DNA of 64,000 nt from Corallococcus macrosporus DSM 14697 (GTDB lineage: Bacteria; Myxococcota; Myxococcia; Myxococcales; Myxococcaceae): the NCBI RefSeq assembly GCF_002305895.1, contig NZ_CP022203.1, positions 8,094,001 through 8,158,000 on the forward strand. Reading direction: 5' to 3'. Of this stretch, positions 26,355-35,216 are shown in pieces. Both the position numbers and the translations under genes were made by a program. Below the pieces are notes generated by a model. That model was not told where the DNA came from. It saw nothing but the letters and a program-made list of their open reading frames with translations, and made no database searches. The first letter of the stretch is position 1. The number at the start of each line of letters is the position of its first letter.

Positions 26355-27088
26355 TGCATCAACCCCTGGTCCGTGCCGATGGTGGCCACGAAGGCCTCCT
26401 CCAGGCTGTCCTTGCCGGTGCTCGCGCGCAGCGCGTCCGGCGTGCCGTCCGCCACCACCCGCCCGTGCGCCACCACCACGATGCGGTCACACAGCGCCGC
26501 CACCTCCTGCATGACGTGGCTGGAGAACACCACGCAGCGGCCCTCGTCCTTCAAGCGCCGCAGCAGGGTGCGCACCGCGCGGGTGCTCATGACGTCCAGC
26601 CCGTTGGTGGGCTCGTCCAGCAGCACGTTCCGAGGTCCGTGCACCAGCGCGCGCGCCATGGCCACCTTCACGCGCTGCCCCTGGCTGAAGCCCTCCGTGC
26701 GGCGGTCCGCGATGTCCCGCATGTCCAGCAGGTCCAGCAGCTCGTCCACGCGCTGGTCCAGCGCGGCGCCGGACAGGCCGTGCAGCTCGCCGTAGTAGCG
26801 CGCGTGCTCGCGGGCGGTGAGGCGCGGGTAGAGGCCGCGCGCGTCCGGCAGCACGCCCAGCGCCCGCCGGGCCTCCTCGGGCCGCTGCACCACGTCCACG
26901 CCGTCCACCAGCGCGGTGCCCCGGTCCGGGCGCACCAGCGTGTAGAGCATGCGCATCGTCGTCGTCTTGCCGGCGCCGTTGGGCCCCAGCAGGCCGGTGA
27001 TGACGCCGTCCTCCGCCGTGAAGGACACGTCCTCCACCGCCGTCACCTTCTTGCCGAAGCGCTTGTGCAGGTTCCTGGCTTCAATCAT
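26351..27088 (-). CDS. ABC exporter ATP-binding protein (NatA-like)
   Basis: ATPase of 245 residues with Walker A GPNGAGKTTT, the signature FSQGQRVKVAMA, Walker B NVLLDEPTNGLD and the switch histidine in VVFSSHVMQE. It drives the ABC-2 permease encoded directly downstream and overlapping by four bases. The gene begins 13 bases after the hydrolase stop, so all three are one operon. Confidence 0.93.
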   Translation of the reverse strand: MIEARNLHKRFGKKVTAVEDVSFTAEDGVITGLLGPNGAGKTTTMRMLYTLVRPDRGTALVDGVDVVQRPEEARRALGVLPDARGLYPRLTAREHARYYGELHGLSGAALDQRVDELLDLLDMRDIADRRTEGFSQGQRVKVAMARALVHGPRNVLLDEPTNGLDVMSTRAVRTLLRRLKDEGRCVVFSSHVMQEVAALCDRIVVVAHGRVVADGTPDALRASTGKDSLEEAFVATIGTDQGLMQ

Positions 27089-27101
27089 GTCGCGCGTTTC
27101 C

Positions 27102-28607
27102 TCAGGGCACCGGGCCGGCGAAGGAGGTGAAGAAGGGAGGCCGCGTGAGCTTGTCGCCGCACGTGGACGACAGCCCCTCCACGCTCCCCTGCGTCAGCAC
27201 GTCGTGCATCAGCGTGCGCGCGCAGTCCGCGCCCACCGTGTTGTGGCCCGTGCCGGGCACCACCACGTGCAGGCTGTTGGAGAGCGTGCGCTTCGCCTCC
27301 TCCGCCCACGCGGGAGGCGTCACCGGGTCCAGCTCGCCCGACAGCAGCAGCGTGGGCACCGACGACGTCACCGGCTCGCGGTAGCCCGGGGGCAGCGCCG
27401 CCTTCGGCCACTCCGAGCAGATGGAGAGCACCTCGCGGCCCATGGCCGAGCCGAACCAGGTGCCCCGCGCCTCGCGCACCACCGCCGCCTCGTCGAAGAA
27501 GGGCGCGTCCTCCGCGCAGACGACGGCGAAGTAGAGGCCCTGGCTCACCGTGCGGCCCAGGTTCTCCGTCAGGCCCACGCTGAGCGCGACGAAGGGAGAC
27601 CAGTCTCCCCGCGTGGCCCGGTCCAGCATCAGCGGCACCAGCGAGGACATCTCCGGGTTGTAGAGCTGCGCGAAGAGCTGCGACATGAAGGTGCGGCGCG
27701 AGAAGGCGACCTCCTCCACCACGCCGGTGCGCGGGTGCGCCACCTTGGCGCGCGCGGGCGCGGCCTCCAGCGACGTCAGCAGCGCCTCCGTGCGGGCCCG
27801 CAGGTCCGGGTAGGCCTTGGCGCACGCCGCGTCCGCCTCGCAGTTGGCCAGCAGCCGGTCCAGCGCCTGCTGCGCGTCGCGAGGCGCGTACAGCGGCAGG
27901 TACAGCCCCATGGGCGCCACGCCGTCCAGGATGGCGGTCCGCACGCGCTCCGGGTGCCGCCGCATGTACACCAGCGCCGCGCGCGTGCCGTAGGACACGC
28001 CCCAGAGGTTGAGCTTCTCGTAGCCCAGCGCCTCGCGGACCTCGTCCAGGTCATCCATGGCGTTGGGCGTGGTGTAGTGGCGCACGTCCGCGGCCCAGCC
28101 CTCGTGGCACCTGCGCAGCTCCTCCACCGCCTTGCCTTCATCCAACTGCGCGGACAGCTTGTCGTCCGGCGAGTCCGGCTTGCAATCCAGCGGGTTCGAA
28201 TCCCCCGTGCCCCGCTGGTCCACCAACACGATGTCCCGCTTGCGGCGGATGCGCTCCACCGCCATCAACACCTGCGTCGCGCGCGACGCCGCCTGGCCGG
28301 GCCCACCCGCCAGCAGCACCAGCGGGTCAGGCTGCGGCTGCGCCGCCAGCGCCGGCACCACCACCACGCGCAGGGGAAGCTTGCGGCCCGTGCGAGCCGC
28401 CCGGTCCTCGAAGACCTCGTAGGTCCCGCACTGGGCCTGCGTGGCCAGGCCCTCCAGCCGGCAGGGCTTCAGCGACAGCGTCCGCCGCTCGGCCGGGTCC
28501 TGCCCGCCCTTCGAACAGGAGACCGACGCCGCGGCCAGCAGCCCCAGGGCCAGCAGCGCGCGCCAGGGAGGAAGATGAGCGGAGATGTGTGCACGAACCC
28601 CGGACAC
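27102..28607 (-). CDS. Secreted alpha/beta hydrolase, tripeptidyl-aminopeptidase-like lipoprotein
   Basis: Serine hydrolase of the TAP/proline-iminopeptidase type. The nucleophile is in WGVSYGTRAAL, the oxyanion region in LLAGGPGQAAS, and a C-terminal TAP-like domain contains LLLSGELDPVTPP (Asp) and GTGHN (His). The GTG at 28607 has GGAGG five bases upstream and gives a lipoprotein signal ending AASVSC (Cys near residue 31). First gene of the operon with the NatAB-like exporter. Confidence 0.88.
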   Translation of the reverse strand: MSGVRAHISAHLPPWRALLALGLLAAASVSCSKGGQDPAERRTLSLKPCRLEGLATQAQCGTYEVFEDRAARTGRKLPLRVVVVPALAAQPQPDPLVLLAGGPGQAASRATQVLMAVERIRRKRDIVLVDQRGTGDSNPLDCKPDSPDDKLSAQLDEGKAVEELRRCHEGWAADVRHYTTPNAMDDLDEVREALGYEKLNLWGVSYGTRAALVYMRRHPERVRTAILDGVAPMGLYLPLYAPRDAQQALDRLLANCEADAACAKAYPDLRARTEALLTSLEAAPARAKVAHPRTGVVEEVAFSRRTFMSQLFAQLYNPEMSSLVPLMLDRATRGDWSPFVALSVGLTENLGRTVSQGLYFAVVCAEDAPFFDEAAVVREARGTWFGSAMGREVLSICSEWPKAALPPGYREPVTSSVPTLLLSGELDPVTPPAWAEEAKRTLSNSLHVVVPGTGHNTVGADCARTLMHDVLTQGSVEGLSSTCGDKLTRPPFFTSFAGPVP

Positions 28608-28704
28608 GGGCGCCTCCAACGGGATACGGGAGGCTCCCCACATACCACCTCCGGAAGCGCTGCATTGAATCCCGCGCCGGGGAGGGGCGTCCGGTGATAC
28701 GCCC

Positions 28705-29547
28705 ATGCCCACCATGAAACGTGCCCTCCTCGTCCTGGCCGTCCTGGGACTCACCACCCTCAGTGGCTGCGCCGCCCTCCAGAACATGCTGAAGGGGGCC
28801 TTCAAGAAGCCCACCCTCTCCTTCAAGACGGCCCGGCTCGCGGACGCGTCGCTGTCCGACGCCACCGTCAACCTGGTCTACGAGCTGAACAACCCCAACG
28901 GCTTCGGGTTGAACCTGGCCAACGTGGACTACGCCTTCTTCGTGGAGGGCAAGCAGGTGGTGGCCGGCAAGCCGCGCCAGGGGCTGGCGCTCAAGGCCAA
29001 CGGCAAGAGCGAGCTCATCTTCCCCGCCAACGTGAAGTTCGCGGACATCGTCCCGGTGCTGGAGACCTTCCTCAAGAAGGACAAGGCCGCGTTCAAGGCG
29101 CAGGGCACCGTGGGCGTGAAGACGCCCATTGGCGTGCTGAGCTTCCCGCTGGAGAAGGAGGGCTCCTTCGAGGTCCCCAAGATTCCGCAGGTGTCCTTCC
29201 AAGCGCCGCGCATCAAGAACATCACCCTGTCCGGCGCCACCGTGGAGTTCCCGCTCTCCATCACCAACCGCAACAGCTTCCCGCTGCCCGTGTCCGGCAT
29301 CACCGGCGCGCTGAAGGTGGCGGGCGCGGATGTGGGCACGCTGTCCACCGGAAACCTGGGCAAGCTGGACGGCAGCGGGACGAAGCAGGTCACCCTGCCG
29401 CTCACCATCAACTTCGCCCGCGCGGCGAACGCGGCCCTGGCCCTGCGCTCGGGCGGCAATGCGCAGGTCCGCCTGGACGGCAAGCTCACCTCGGAATCCC
29501 AGAGCGTTCCCCTGAGTCTCAATCAGCTCCTCAATTTCGTTAAGTGA
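28705..29547 (+). CDS. LEA type-2 (WHy domain) lipoprotein
   Basis: Secreted lipoprotein of 280 residues with lipobox TLSGC (start MPTMKRALL; the Met at codon 4 is also possible). Two repeats of the LEA-14/WHy beta-sandwich are visible, each with the phrase [17 protein letters not shown] or [17 protein letters not shown]. Such domains are linked to desiccation or envelope protection. Confidence 0.87.
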   Translation: MPTMKRALLVLAVLGLTTLSGCAALQNMLKGAFKKPTLSFKTARLADASLSDATVNLVYELNNPNGFGLNLANVDYAFFVEGKQVVAGKPRQGLALKANGKSELIFPANVKFADIVPVLETFLKKDKAAFKAQGTVGVKTPIGVLSFPLEKEGSFEVPKIPQVSFQAPRIKNITLSGATVEFPLSITNRNSFPLPVSGITGALKVAGADVGTLSTGNLGKLDGSGTKQVTLPLTINFARAANAALALRSGGNAQVRLDGKLTSESQSVPLSLNQLLNFVK

Positions 29548-29549
29548 CG

Positions 29550-29570
29550 CCTGCCTGCACTGCGGGCAGG
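29550..29570 (+). terminator. Hairpin after LEA gene
   Basis: CCTGCC ... GGCAGG with a 9-base loop immediately after the stop codon. No T run. Plausible terminator before panD. Confidence 0.4.
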
Positions 29571-29651
29571 GGCGCTGAACACAGGGTTGTCCCAGGGCGC
29601 CCCAGACGTTACGGTGGGGCGTCCTTGCCGCTTTCCAAGGTCCAGACACAC

Positions 29652-30044
29652 ATGCGCCGCATCCTCTTCAAGTCGAAAATCCACCGCGCGACCGTCACCC
29701 AGGCTGACCTGGATTACGAAGGGTCCGTCACCATTGATCGCGACCTGCTCCGCGCCGCGGACATCGTGGAGAACGAGAAGGTCGCGGTCTGGAACATCAC
29801 CCAGGGCACGCGCCTGGAGACCTACGCGCTGGAGGGTGAGGCCGGCAGCGGCGTCATCTGCATCAACGGCGCGGCGGCGCACCTGAACAAGCCGGGCGAC
29901 CTGGTCATCCTCGCCACCTTCGCGGAGGTGGAGGAGGCCGAGGTGGCGAGTTGGAAGCCCACCGTGGTGTTCGTGGACAAGGACAACCGCGTGGTCCCCG
30001 GACAGACGAAGGAGATTCCGGGCCCTCAGCGCCGCACGGCCTGA
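29652..30044 (+). CDS. panD: Aspartate 1-decarboxylase
   Basis: Makes beta-alanine from L-aspartate for pantothenate and coenzyme A. The proenzyme (130 residues) has the self-processing site Gly24-Ser25 in DYEGSVTID, where cleavage generates the catalytic pyruvoyl group; Lys9 (FKSKIHRA), Thr57-region [11 protein letters not shown] and NGAAAHL are also conserved. The ATG at 29652 gives the canonical N terminus. Confidence 0.97.
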   Translation: MRRILFKSKIHRATVTQADLDYEGSVTIDRDLLRAADIVENEKVAVWNITQGTRLETYALEGEAGSGVICINGAAAHLNKPGDLVILATFAEVEEAEVASWKPTVVFVDKDNRVVPGQTKEIPGPQRRTA

Positions 30045-30132
30045 GCCCTCCCGCTTTGCCCATCGACCGCCTTTTGCCATGCTCCTCCCTTTCTTAAAGG
30101 GTGGGGTCATGGGCCCCGCAGGAGTCGATACG

Positions 30133-30576
30133 ATGAGGCGGTCGTGGGTGAGCGCGGGCGCGCTCTCGCTGGTGCTGACAGGGTGTACGGGGACGGGCGC
30201 CTTCCGTCCGGATCCGAACAACGATGACCCGCTCTACGGGGTCATCCCCGTCGTGCACGCCCCCGCCCAGAACCGCTGTGAAGCCCTGGGCGAGTCCTCC
30301 GCGCGCGGCTCGTGCGACGACGCCCTGTACCTGGCCACCGAGTACACCCGCCGGCTGTCGGTGGGCGACGAGGTCTGCTTGGAAGGCGGCTATGGCGAGG
30401 AGCCCGGCTATGCGTGCAAGGCGCGCGCGGCCATCATCGACACCTCCCCCAACCGGGTGAAGCTGGAGGTGCGCGGGCCGAAGCCGGATTCACGCTGGTT
30501 CAACGTGGAGATGCGGCACGCCTGGTACGAGGAAGGCGCGCTGGTGGACCTCTACCTGTCCGAGCGGGGTTATTAG
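30133..30576 (+). CDS. Small lipoprotein of unknown function
   Basis: Lipoprotein of 147 residues; the start at 30133 has GGAG eight bases upstream and gives signal MRRSWVSAGALSLVLTGC. The mature part has several cysteines (NRCEALGESSARGSCDDALY, EVCLEGGYGEEPGYACKAR), probably two disulfides. No known family. It is 3 bases upstream of the EcsC-like gene and probably co-transcribed. An ATG at 30109 is an alternative start. Confidence 0.75.
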   Translation: MRRSWVSAGALSLVLTGCTGTGAFRPDPNNDDPLYGVIPVVHAPAQNRCEALGESSARGSCDDALYLATEYTRRLSVGDEVCLEGGYGEEPGYACKARAAIIDTSPNRVKLEVRGPKPDSRWFNVEMRHAWYEEGALVDLYLSERGY

Positions 30577-30579
30577 GGC

Positions 30580-31212
30580 ATGGGCATCTACGACAGCGTG
30601 GCCGAGCGGCTGGCCTTCATGAAGAAGATGACGCCGGCGGAGCTGAAGAAGCTCGGCTCGGCCCGGCTGTCGGACATCGTCCTGCAGGAGGTGGCGCGCT
30701 CGCGCGTGCGCATCGCCACGCTGGAGAAGCGCTACCCGCAGGCGTCGCCGCGGGAGCTGGCCCAGCGCATCGTGGACGAGAAGAAGAACCTCGCCAGCAT
30801 GGTGGGCGGGGTGAGCGGCGTGTTCGGCCTGGTGGCGTTGCCGGCGGACCTGCTGTTCATGGCGTACCTGCAAATCCTCCTGCTCACGGACGTGGCCACG
30901 CTCTACAAGGTGAACCTCAAGACGGAGCGGGCGCGCGGGGAGATGCTGGATTTGTTCGGCTACGCCAACGGCCTGGGCCCGCTGCCTCGCGCGGGGCCCA
31001 AGGTGCTGGGGAAGCTGGCCGCCATGCTGCTGGAGAAGGGCGGCATGCACACGCTGGGGCGGGCCATGCCGCTGGTGGCCGCGCCCGTCACGGCCTACTT
31101 CAACAACCAGCACATCCAGATGGTGGGTGAGCAGGCCGTGCGCTTCTACGAGGGCTTCGACAAGGCCCACGCCAAGGCGAAGGCCCAGCGCAAGAAGGCC
31201 AGCGGCGCCTGA
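30580..31212 (+). CDS. EcsC-like family protein
   Basis: Protein of 210 residues with the amphipathic/hydrophobic core typical of EcsC proteins (MVGGVSGVFGLVALPADLLF near residue 68, followed by YLQILLLTDVATLY). EcsC proteins associate with membranes; the role is unknown. The C terminus is lysine/alanine-rich. Immediately downstream of the small lipoprotein gene. Confidence 0.72.
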   Translation: MGIYDSVAERLAFMKKMTPAELKKLGSARLSDIVLQEVARSRVRIATLEKRYPQASPRELAQRIVDEKKNLASMVGGVSGVFGLVALPADLLFMAYLQILLLTDVATLYKVNLKTERARGEMLDLFGYANGLGPLPRAGPKVLGKLAAMLLEKGGMHTLGRAMPLVAAPVTAYFNNQHIQMVGEQAVRFYEGFDKAHAKAKAQRKKASGA

Positions 31213-31363
31213 GCCTCCGCGCTTTTCGTTCCAAGGGTCCGATATGCGCTCCACGCCGGGTCGTTGATGGCCCAGGCGGGGCCTTTGCCCCCTTGAAAAC
31301 GGGCGGTCATCCATTCCCCCGGGCCGGAGGGACGATGACGTCCGAGAGACGGAGGCGACCAGG

Positions 31364-31948
31364 ATGTCCGAGCTCTCAGCGGAAGTGCGGGTTCAGGTGG
31401 CGCGGCTGAGGAATCTGCTCATCGACGTAGCACGCTGCGGTGCGCTGGGCAGTCCCCTGGGCGCCCTGCCGCATACGGAGCTGGACCACATGGAGGTCCA
31501 GGCCATCTGGTGGCTGAAGGCGGAGAGCCTCCTTCCCGTGAACATCCTCGCGGAGCGGCTGGGCGGCATCGCCCCGCCCCGGCTGAGCCGGCTGTTGGAC
31601 CGGCTGGAGTCCGCGCAGCTCGTCCAGCGCGAGCGCTCCGTGCGGCATGATCGCCGCCGCGTGCGCGTGCGGCTCACGGAGCAGGGGCGCGCCATGGCGG
31701 AGCAGGCGGACTCCGTGGTCCAGGAGCGCATGGCCCGGCTGCTGATGCCGCTGGAGGGGGAGCAGCGCAGCGCGCTGATGGACCTGCTCGAGGGCTGGGT
31801 GGAGGCGCTGGGCGGGAAGAACCGCGCGGCGGACGTTGCCGCCGAAGAGGGCGAGACGGACGCCCCGGTGGCCGAGGAGTTGGAACCCACCGCGGCGCCG
31901 AGGCGCACTCGCGCGGGGATGATGGACATCACGGCCAGCGCGGCGTGA
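31364..31948 (+). CDS. MarR family transcriptional regulator
   Basis: DNA-binding repressor of 194 residues. The winged helix is clear: SLLPVNILAERLGGIAPPRL for the helix-turn-helix, LSRLLDRLESAQLVQRERS and a wing HDRRRVRVRLTEQG. The ~45-residue acidic/alanine tail after the helical dimerisation region is longer than usual. ATG at 31364 follows GGAGGCGACCAGG. Its target is not evident from the neighbours. Confidence 0.92.
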   Translation: MSELSAEVRVQVARLRNLLIDVARCGALGSPLGALPHTELDHMEVQAIWWLKAESLLPVNILAERLGGIAPPRLSRLLDRLESAQLVQRERSVRHDRRRVRVRLTEQGRAMAEQADSVVQERMARLLMPLEGEQRSALMDLLEGWVEALGGKNRAADVAAEEGETDAPVAEELEPTAAPRRTRAGMMDITASAA

Positions 31949-32109
31949 GCCACGCTCCCACCGTGAGCGGGCTTGGCCTGAGCTACGCCCGCTCCATGCC
32001 CCAAGCAGGGCAGTCCTGAGCGTCCCGGCACCGTAGTGCCTGGTTGGGGCCGTTCTGCGATTCAGGTTGAACTTGCAGCCAGCTTAACGGCCTCGGTTCG
32101 AGTGATTCA

Positions 32110-32376
32110 TTACTTGGAAGCAGACCATCGCTCCGGAAACACGTCCACGGGTCCGACCTCGCCGGTCACACTGCTCACCGCCACCCTCGCGAAGACGATC
32201 GCATCTTCTGGACGCTCACCTGGAAGATAGAGCTCGAAGAGCCGGTCGGCGCCAGAGAACTGAACCCCAATGGTCAGGTTCTCGCGGTGGTGTTCCTGAA
32301 TCGCGGGGCACCGCATCAGGGCCTCTCGCGTAGCAACGCGCGCCTTCTCCCTGAGAACCTCAAGCTTCATTGTCAT
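32110..32376 (-). CDS. Small hypothetical protein, possible orphan immunity protein
   Basis: A protein of 88 residues (ATG at 32376, or 32370) with a compact alpha-beta sequence: LREKARVATREALMR, GVQFSGADRLFELYLPGE, and VSSVTGEVGPVDVFPERW. No family I can name. It lies downstream of a chimeric end of an RHS/carboxypeptidase-regulatory fragment on the same strand, the place where an immunity gene of a polymorphic toxin normally sits. The function is inferred from position only. Confidence 0.6.
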   Translation of the reverse strand: MTMKLEVLREKARVATREALMRCPAIQEHHRENLTIGVQFSGADRLFELYLPGERPEDAIVFARVAVSSVTGEVGPVDVFPERWSASK

Positions 32377-32442
32377 GGCAACCAGGCTCCGAGGCTATCA
32401 CCTGCTCGCGAGAACAAGCTTTGGCTTCCGACCGAGTTCAAG

Positions 32443-32790
32443 CTAGCGCTCTGTGAGCCCCCATTTGGCCAGGTCCTCCAGCTTCTCAGGCCCGGCGCCC
32501 GTGCGCCCCTCGCGCTTCGATACTTCCCACATGTGCAGGTCCGCGTCGGAGATGGACGTCACACCCACGCGGGCCTCGCCCTGGAAGGGCACGTCCCCTC
32601 GCAGCACCACGCGCAGCCGGAGCCCCTCCGCGCGCACGGGCTCCGGCGCCATGGGCGGCGGCGGGCTCACGGGAGGCGGGGCTTCCACGCGTTCAGCGGG
32701 CGCGCGGGGCGGCGCGTCGGGCATGGCGGCGTCCTCCGGCCACAGCCACCACAGCGCGAGCGCCGCCAATACCAGCGCGGCCGCTCCCCC
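32443..32790 (-). pseudogene. Truncated second copy of the carboxypeptidase-regulatory-like gene 5' part
   Basis: Encodes the same transmembrane start (LAALALWWLWPEDAA), proline-rich linker and first beta domain as the intact gene at 35217-36941, then stops seven codons after the end of similarity (KWGLTER). It lacks about 450 C-terminal residues and is fused at its 5' side to an RHS fragment, so it is a recombination product. Confidence 0.8.
32465..32790. repeat. 326-bp direct repeat, copy 1
   Basis: Matches 36583-36908 without indels; I count 16 mismatches, about 95% identity. The left edge (TTGGCCAGG) and right edge (GCTCCCCC) are abrupt. Same orientation as copy 2. Confidence 0.9.
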
Positions 32791-33136
32791 AATTCGGCTA
32801 ACCAATATCCGGACAAGCCCTTGCCCCCGGGCGCCCACTGTTGAGAGGTCACCCGCCCGTCCGCGTCATAAGCCAGCGCATACCGCAGAAGGTTCCCAGG
32901 CGATGTCGCCCCCCACTCCGCCAGTCGGTCCACCGTTGGCGCCGACGCCACTTCAAACGCATAGGCTGTACCATCCGCGGACATGCTGGTGCGGTTTCCT
33001 CGACTGTCATACCCGAAGCTCCGGCTCGCATACGCGCCGCCCGTCGCTGCCAGGAACTCCTCGGCTCCCCTGCCAGGGGGAGACCGTCTCGGTTGGTTTC
33101 ACCGAGGAGCTTCCCTCTTTCCCGCTCGTCCCTCAT
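32791..33136 (-). pseudogene. RHS/YD-repeat protein fragment
   Basis: The minus strand encodes a YD-repeat piece: SRSFGYDSRGNRTSMSADG, then LLRYALAYDADGRVTSQQWA and GKGLSGYW. It joins directly to the 326-bp repeat at 32790/32791, after which the frame is lost. RHS proteins form the shell of large polymorphic toxins, so this is a stranded core fragment. Confidence 0.75.
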
Positions 33137-33139
33137 CAC

Positions 33140-33193
33140 CATCTACACACTTATAGGGACACGACCCATCTACACACTTATAGGGACACGACC
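33140..33193. repeat. 27-bp perfect tandem duplication
   Basis: Two exact head-to-tail copies (33140-33166 and 33167-33193), core CTACACACTTATAGGGACAC. AT-richer than its surroundings. It marks the left limit of the RHS fragment. Possibly an old insertion-sequence end or scar; nothing else supports that. Confidence 0.85.
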
Positions 33194-33292
33194 TCCCTCA
33201 AAATAGCGTGAGCGGCAACAGTCAGCAGCGTGCGACCTCTACGAGCACACCTGTAGGCGCAAGGGCATCCCCAAGAGCATCAACCTCCACTC

Positions 33293-34595
33293 CTGAGTCG
33301 TCCCCTCATTTGAGCCGAGCGTCAAGGGCCGTCCCCAGCGGTTGGCTGGTGCCGGAGCAGCGCGGGAAGCGGCAGTGAGGCGCGCGCTTTTCGGCGCCAG
33401 AGGTTGTCCTGCATCGTGCGGAGCATGTCGAAATCCATAACGCACGCCGAGGTGCATCGGTTCATTGAGGAAGCCGTCGGCCCGGACACCCATGCTAAGC
33501 GTGTGCTGTCGCTGTCCAATGCCACCTTGGGCGCCGTGCACGCCGCCAGCCTCTCGGTGAGGGCCATCGGACTGGCGCTCTCCCAGGCGCGGGGGTTGGA
33601 AGGCAAGCACGCCATCAAGCAGGTGGACCGACTGCTGTCCAACTCTGGCGTCGACGTGTGGCGACTGTTCGCGCAGTGGGTGCCCTTCGTGGTGGCCGAG
33701 CGCAAAGCGGTGACAGTCACCATTGACTGGACGGACTTCGAGTCGGACGACCACACCACGGTCGCCATCCAGCTTGTCACCCGCCACGGCCGCGCCACGC
33801 CGTTGCTGTGGAAGACGGTGCCCAAGAGCGAGTTGGCCGGGCAGCGCAATGCCCATGAGGACGCGTTGCTGGAGCGATTGCACCAGGTGCTGCCCTCCGA
33901 CGTGGAGGTGACGGTGCTCGCGGACCGAGGATTCGGAGACGTCGCCCTGTATGAATTGCTGGACAGACTCAGCTTCGGCTACGTCATTCGCTTTCGTGGC
34001 GTCGTGCACGTCGAAAGTGCCGGAGGGGAGGTGCACAAGGCGAAGGAGTGGGTGCCCCCGACGGGCCGTCCGAAGTTGCTGCGCGGAGCGCGCGTCACCC
34101 AGGCCCGTTTCGGCGTGGGTGCCGTCGTCTGCGTGCACCAGAAGGGAATGAAAGAGGCCTGGTTTCTGGCGGCCAGCAGCAAGGAAGCCACTGCCACCGA
34201 GTTGGTGAAGGCCTACGGACGTCGCTTCACCTGCGAGGAGACGCACCGGGACATCAAGGACTTGCGCTTCGGCATGGGCCTGTCCGCCATCGCTATCGGC
34301 ACCTGCGAGCGCCGCGACAGACTGTTGCTGCTGTCCGCCTTCGCCATGGCGCTGCTGACGCTGCTCGGCGCTGCGGGCGAAGCGACGGGGCTCGACAGGA
34401 AGTTCCGCGCCGACACCCGTAAGACGCGCGAGTACTCTCTCTTTCGGCAAGGCATCATCTACTACGGCGCCCTCGCCAACATGCGAGAGGAGTGGCTCCG
34501 CCCCCTCATGGAGAAATTCGCCGAGCTCATCCGCGAGCAGGCCGTCTTCCGCGAGGCATTCGGCTTCATTTGATTCGAATGAGGGGACGGCTCAG
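33293..34595 (+). mobile_element. IS4-type insertion sequence, complete, 1303 bp
   Basis: Terminal inverted repeats begin CTGAG(T/C)CGTCCCCTCATT at both ends (20 of 24 bases match). A perfect 9-bp target duplication, CCTCCACTC, flanks it at 33284-33292 and 34596-34604. One intact transposase gene fills the element. Perfect duplication and intact frame indicate a recent insertion. Confidence 0.95.
33425..34573 (+). CDS. IS4-family transposase
   Basis: DDE transposase of 382 residues. Catalytic residues are visible in VTIDWTDFES (first Asp), TVLADRGFGD (second Asp) and RRFTCEETHRDIKDLRFG (Glu, in the IS4 Y-(2)-R-(3)-E-(6)-K-like block). The ATG at 33425 (MSKSITHAEVHRF) is chosen over an upstream TTG. 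The gene ends 22 bases before the right terminus of the element. Confidence 0.93.
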   Translation: MSKSITHAEVHRFIEEAVGPDTHAKRVLSLSNATLGAVHAASLSVRAIGLALSQARGLEGKHAIKQVDRLLSNSGVDVWRLFAQWVPFVVAERKAVTVTIDWTDFESDDHTTVAIQLVTRHGRATPLLWKTVPKSELAGQRNAHEDALLERLHQVLPSDVEVTVLADRGFGDVALYELLDRLSFGYVIRFRGVVHVESAGGEVHKAKEWVPPTGRPKLLRGARVTQARFGVGAVVCVHQKGMKEAWFLAASSKEATATELVKAYGRRFTCEETHRDIKDLRFGMGLSAIAIGTCERRDRLLLLSAFAMALLTLLGAAGEATGLDRKFRADTRKTREYSLFRQGIIYYGALANMREEWLRPLMEKFAELIREQAVFREAFGFI

Positions 34596-34945
34596 CCTCC
34601 ACTCTTGTTCCTTGTGCCGCCTCGGCAGGAATTCTACGCAGCAAGTCTCCTACCTCCGCAAGACTCAGGCCGAGTCGATCACGCATAGCGCGCATTGCTT
34701 CGACCCTGTTTGGCCCCAACCCAACAATCACTAGCCTCCATTCTCCATACTCCTTGTAAAACAGGGGTCTCACATCATCAGGGATGCCCTTCTCATCGGC
34801 TTCGAATGCATCCCCGCAGAAGTCACACTCGAATGAAGTTGAGAAGCGAACGCCCTCACGCGTCCCTCTAGCAACATAGACAACGCGCCCTGGAGACCGG
34901 CAGCGATGGCACTGGCTGGACGTCTCAACCGATTCGCGCACCACG

Positions 34946-35216
34946 TCAAAGCCCTCGCATACGCATATAACTATTCACGACATTGGGAAACTTCTGGTCG
35001 AGCACTGGATTCTTGTGATGCCCATATACACCTCGCACAAACCATCGATGATGCAGCTCTTCATGAACGAGCGTATCGATCAATTCGCGCTGAGACTTAA
35101 ACGCCCCTCTTCCAATTTGAACTCCTTTCCCCTAGCCATCATCGCCAACGCGGCCTGACACACGGGCCCCAGACACTGTTCATGGCCATCGCCGCGAGCA
35201 ACAGCCCTCCTGACGC
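34946..35216 (-). pseudogene. Polymorphic-toxin C-terminal tip fragment (HEELHH domain)
   Basis: Right after the carboxypeptidase-regulatory-like stop there is an RBS-like AGGAGG. The minus strand then encodes two frames that join into one domain: CQAALAMMARGKEFKLEEG, then FKSQRELIDTLVHEELHHRW, then NPVLDQKFPNVVNSYMRMRGL and stop. The HEELHH motif suggests a metal site. The RHS core that should precede a tip is missing and one frameshift separates the halves. The stop is one base before the immunity-like gene. Confidence 0.72.

Larger units (their letters stand above)
33222..34944 (-). pseudogene. Immunity-like gene interrupted by the IS element
   Basis: The 5' part (34944 to 34596, GTG start) encodes a zinc ribbon (QCHRCRSPGR, later FECDFCGDAFE) and the first part of a ribosomal L7/L12-like C-terminal domain (EAMRAMRDRLGLSLAEVGDL). 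At the IS boundary the frame is broken. Removing the IS and one copy of the 9-bp duplication restores an open frame of 136 residues ending at 33222 (QGTRVEVDALGDALAPTGVL, then VEVARC). The start is one base after the stop of the toxin-tip fragment, the position of an immunity gene. Confidence 0.85.

Noticed and set aside
33140-33193. Possible CRISPR array
   Set aside because: Only two units with no spacer between them.
34906-35100. Small plus-strand gene (64 codons)
   Set aside because: Lies opposite the toxin-tip and immunity-like frames, which show real domain sequence.
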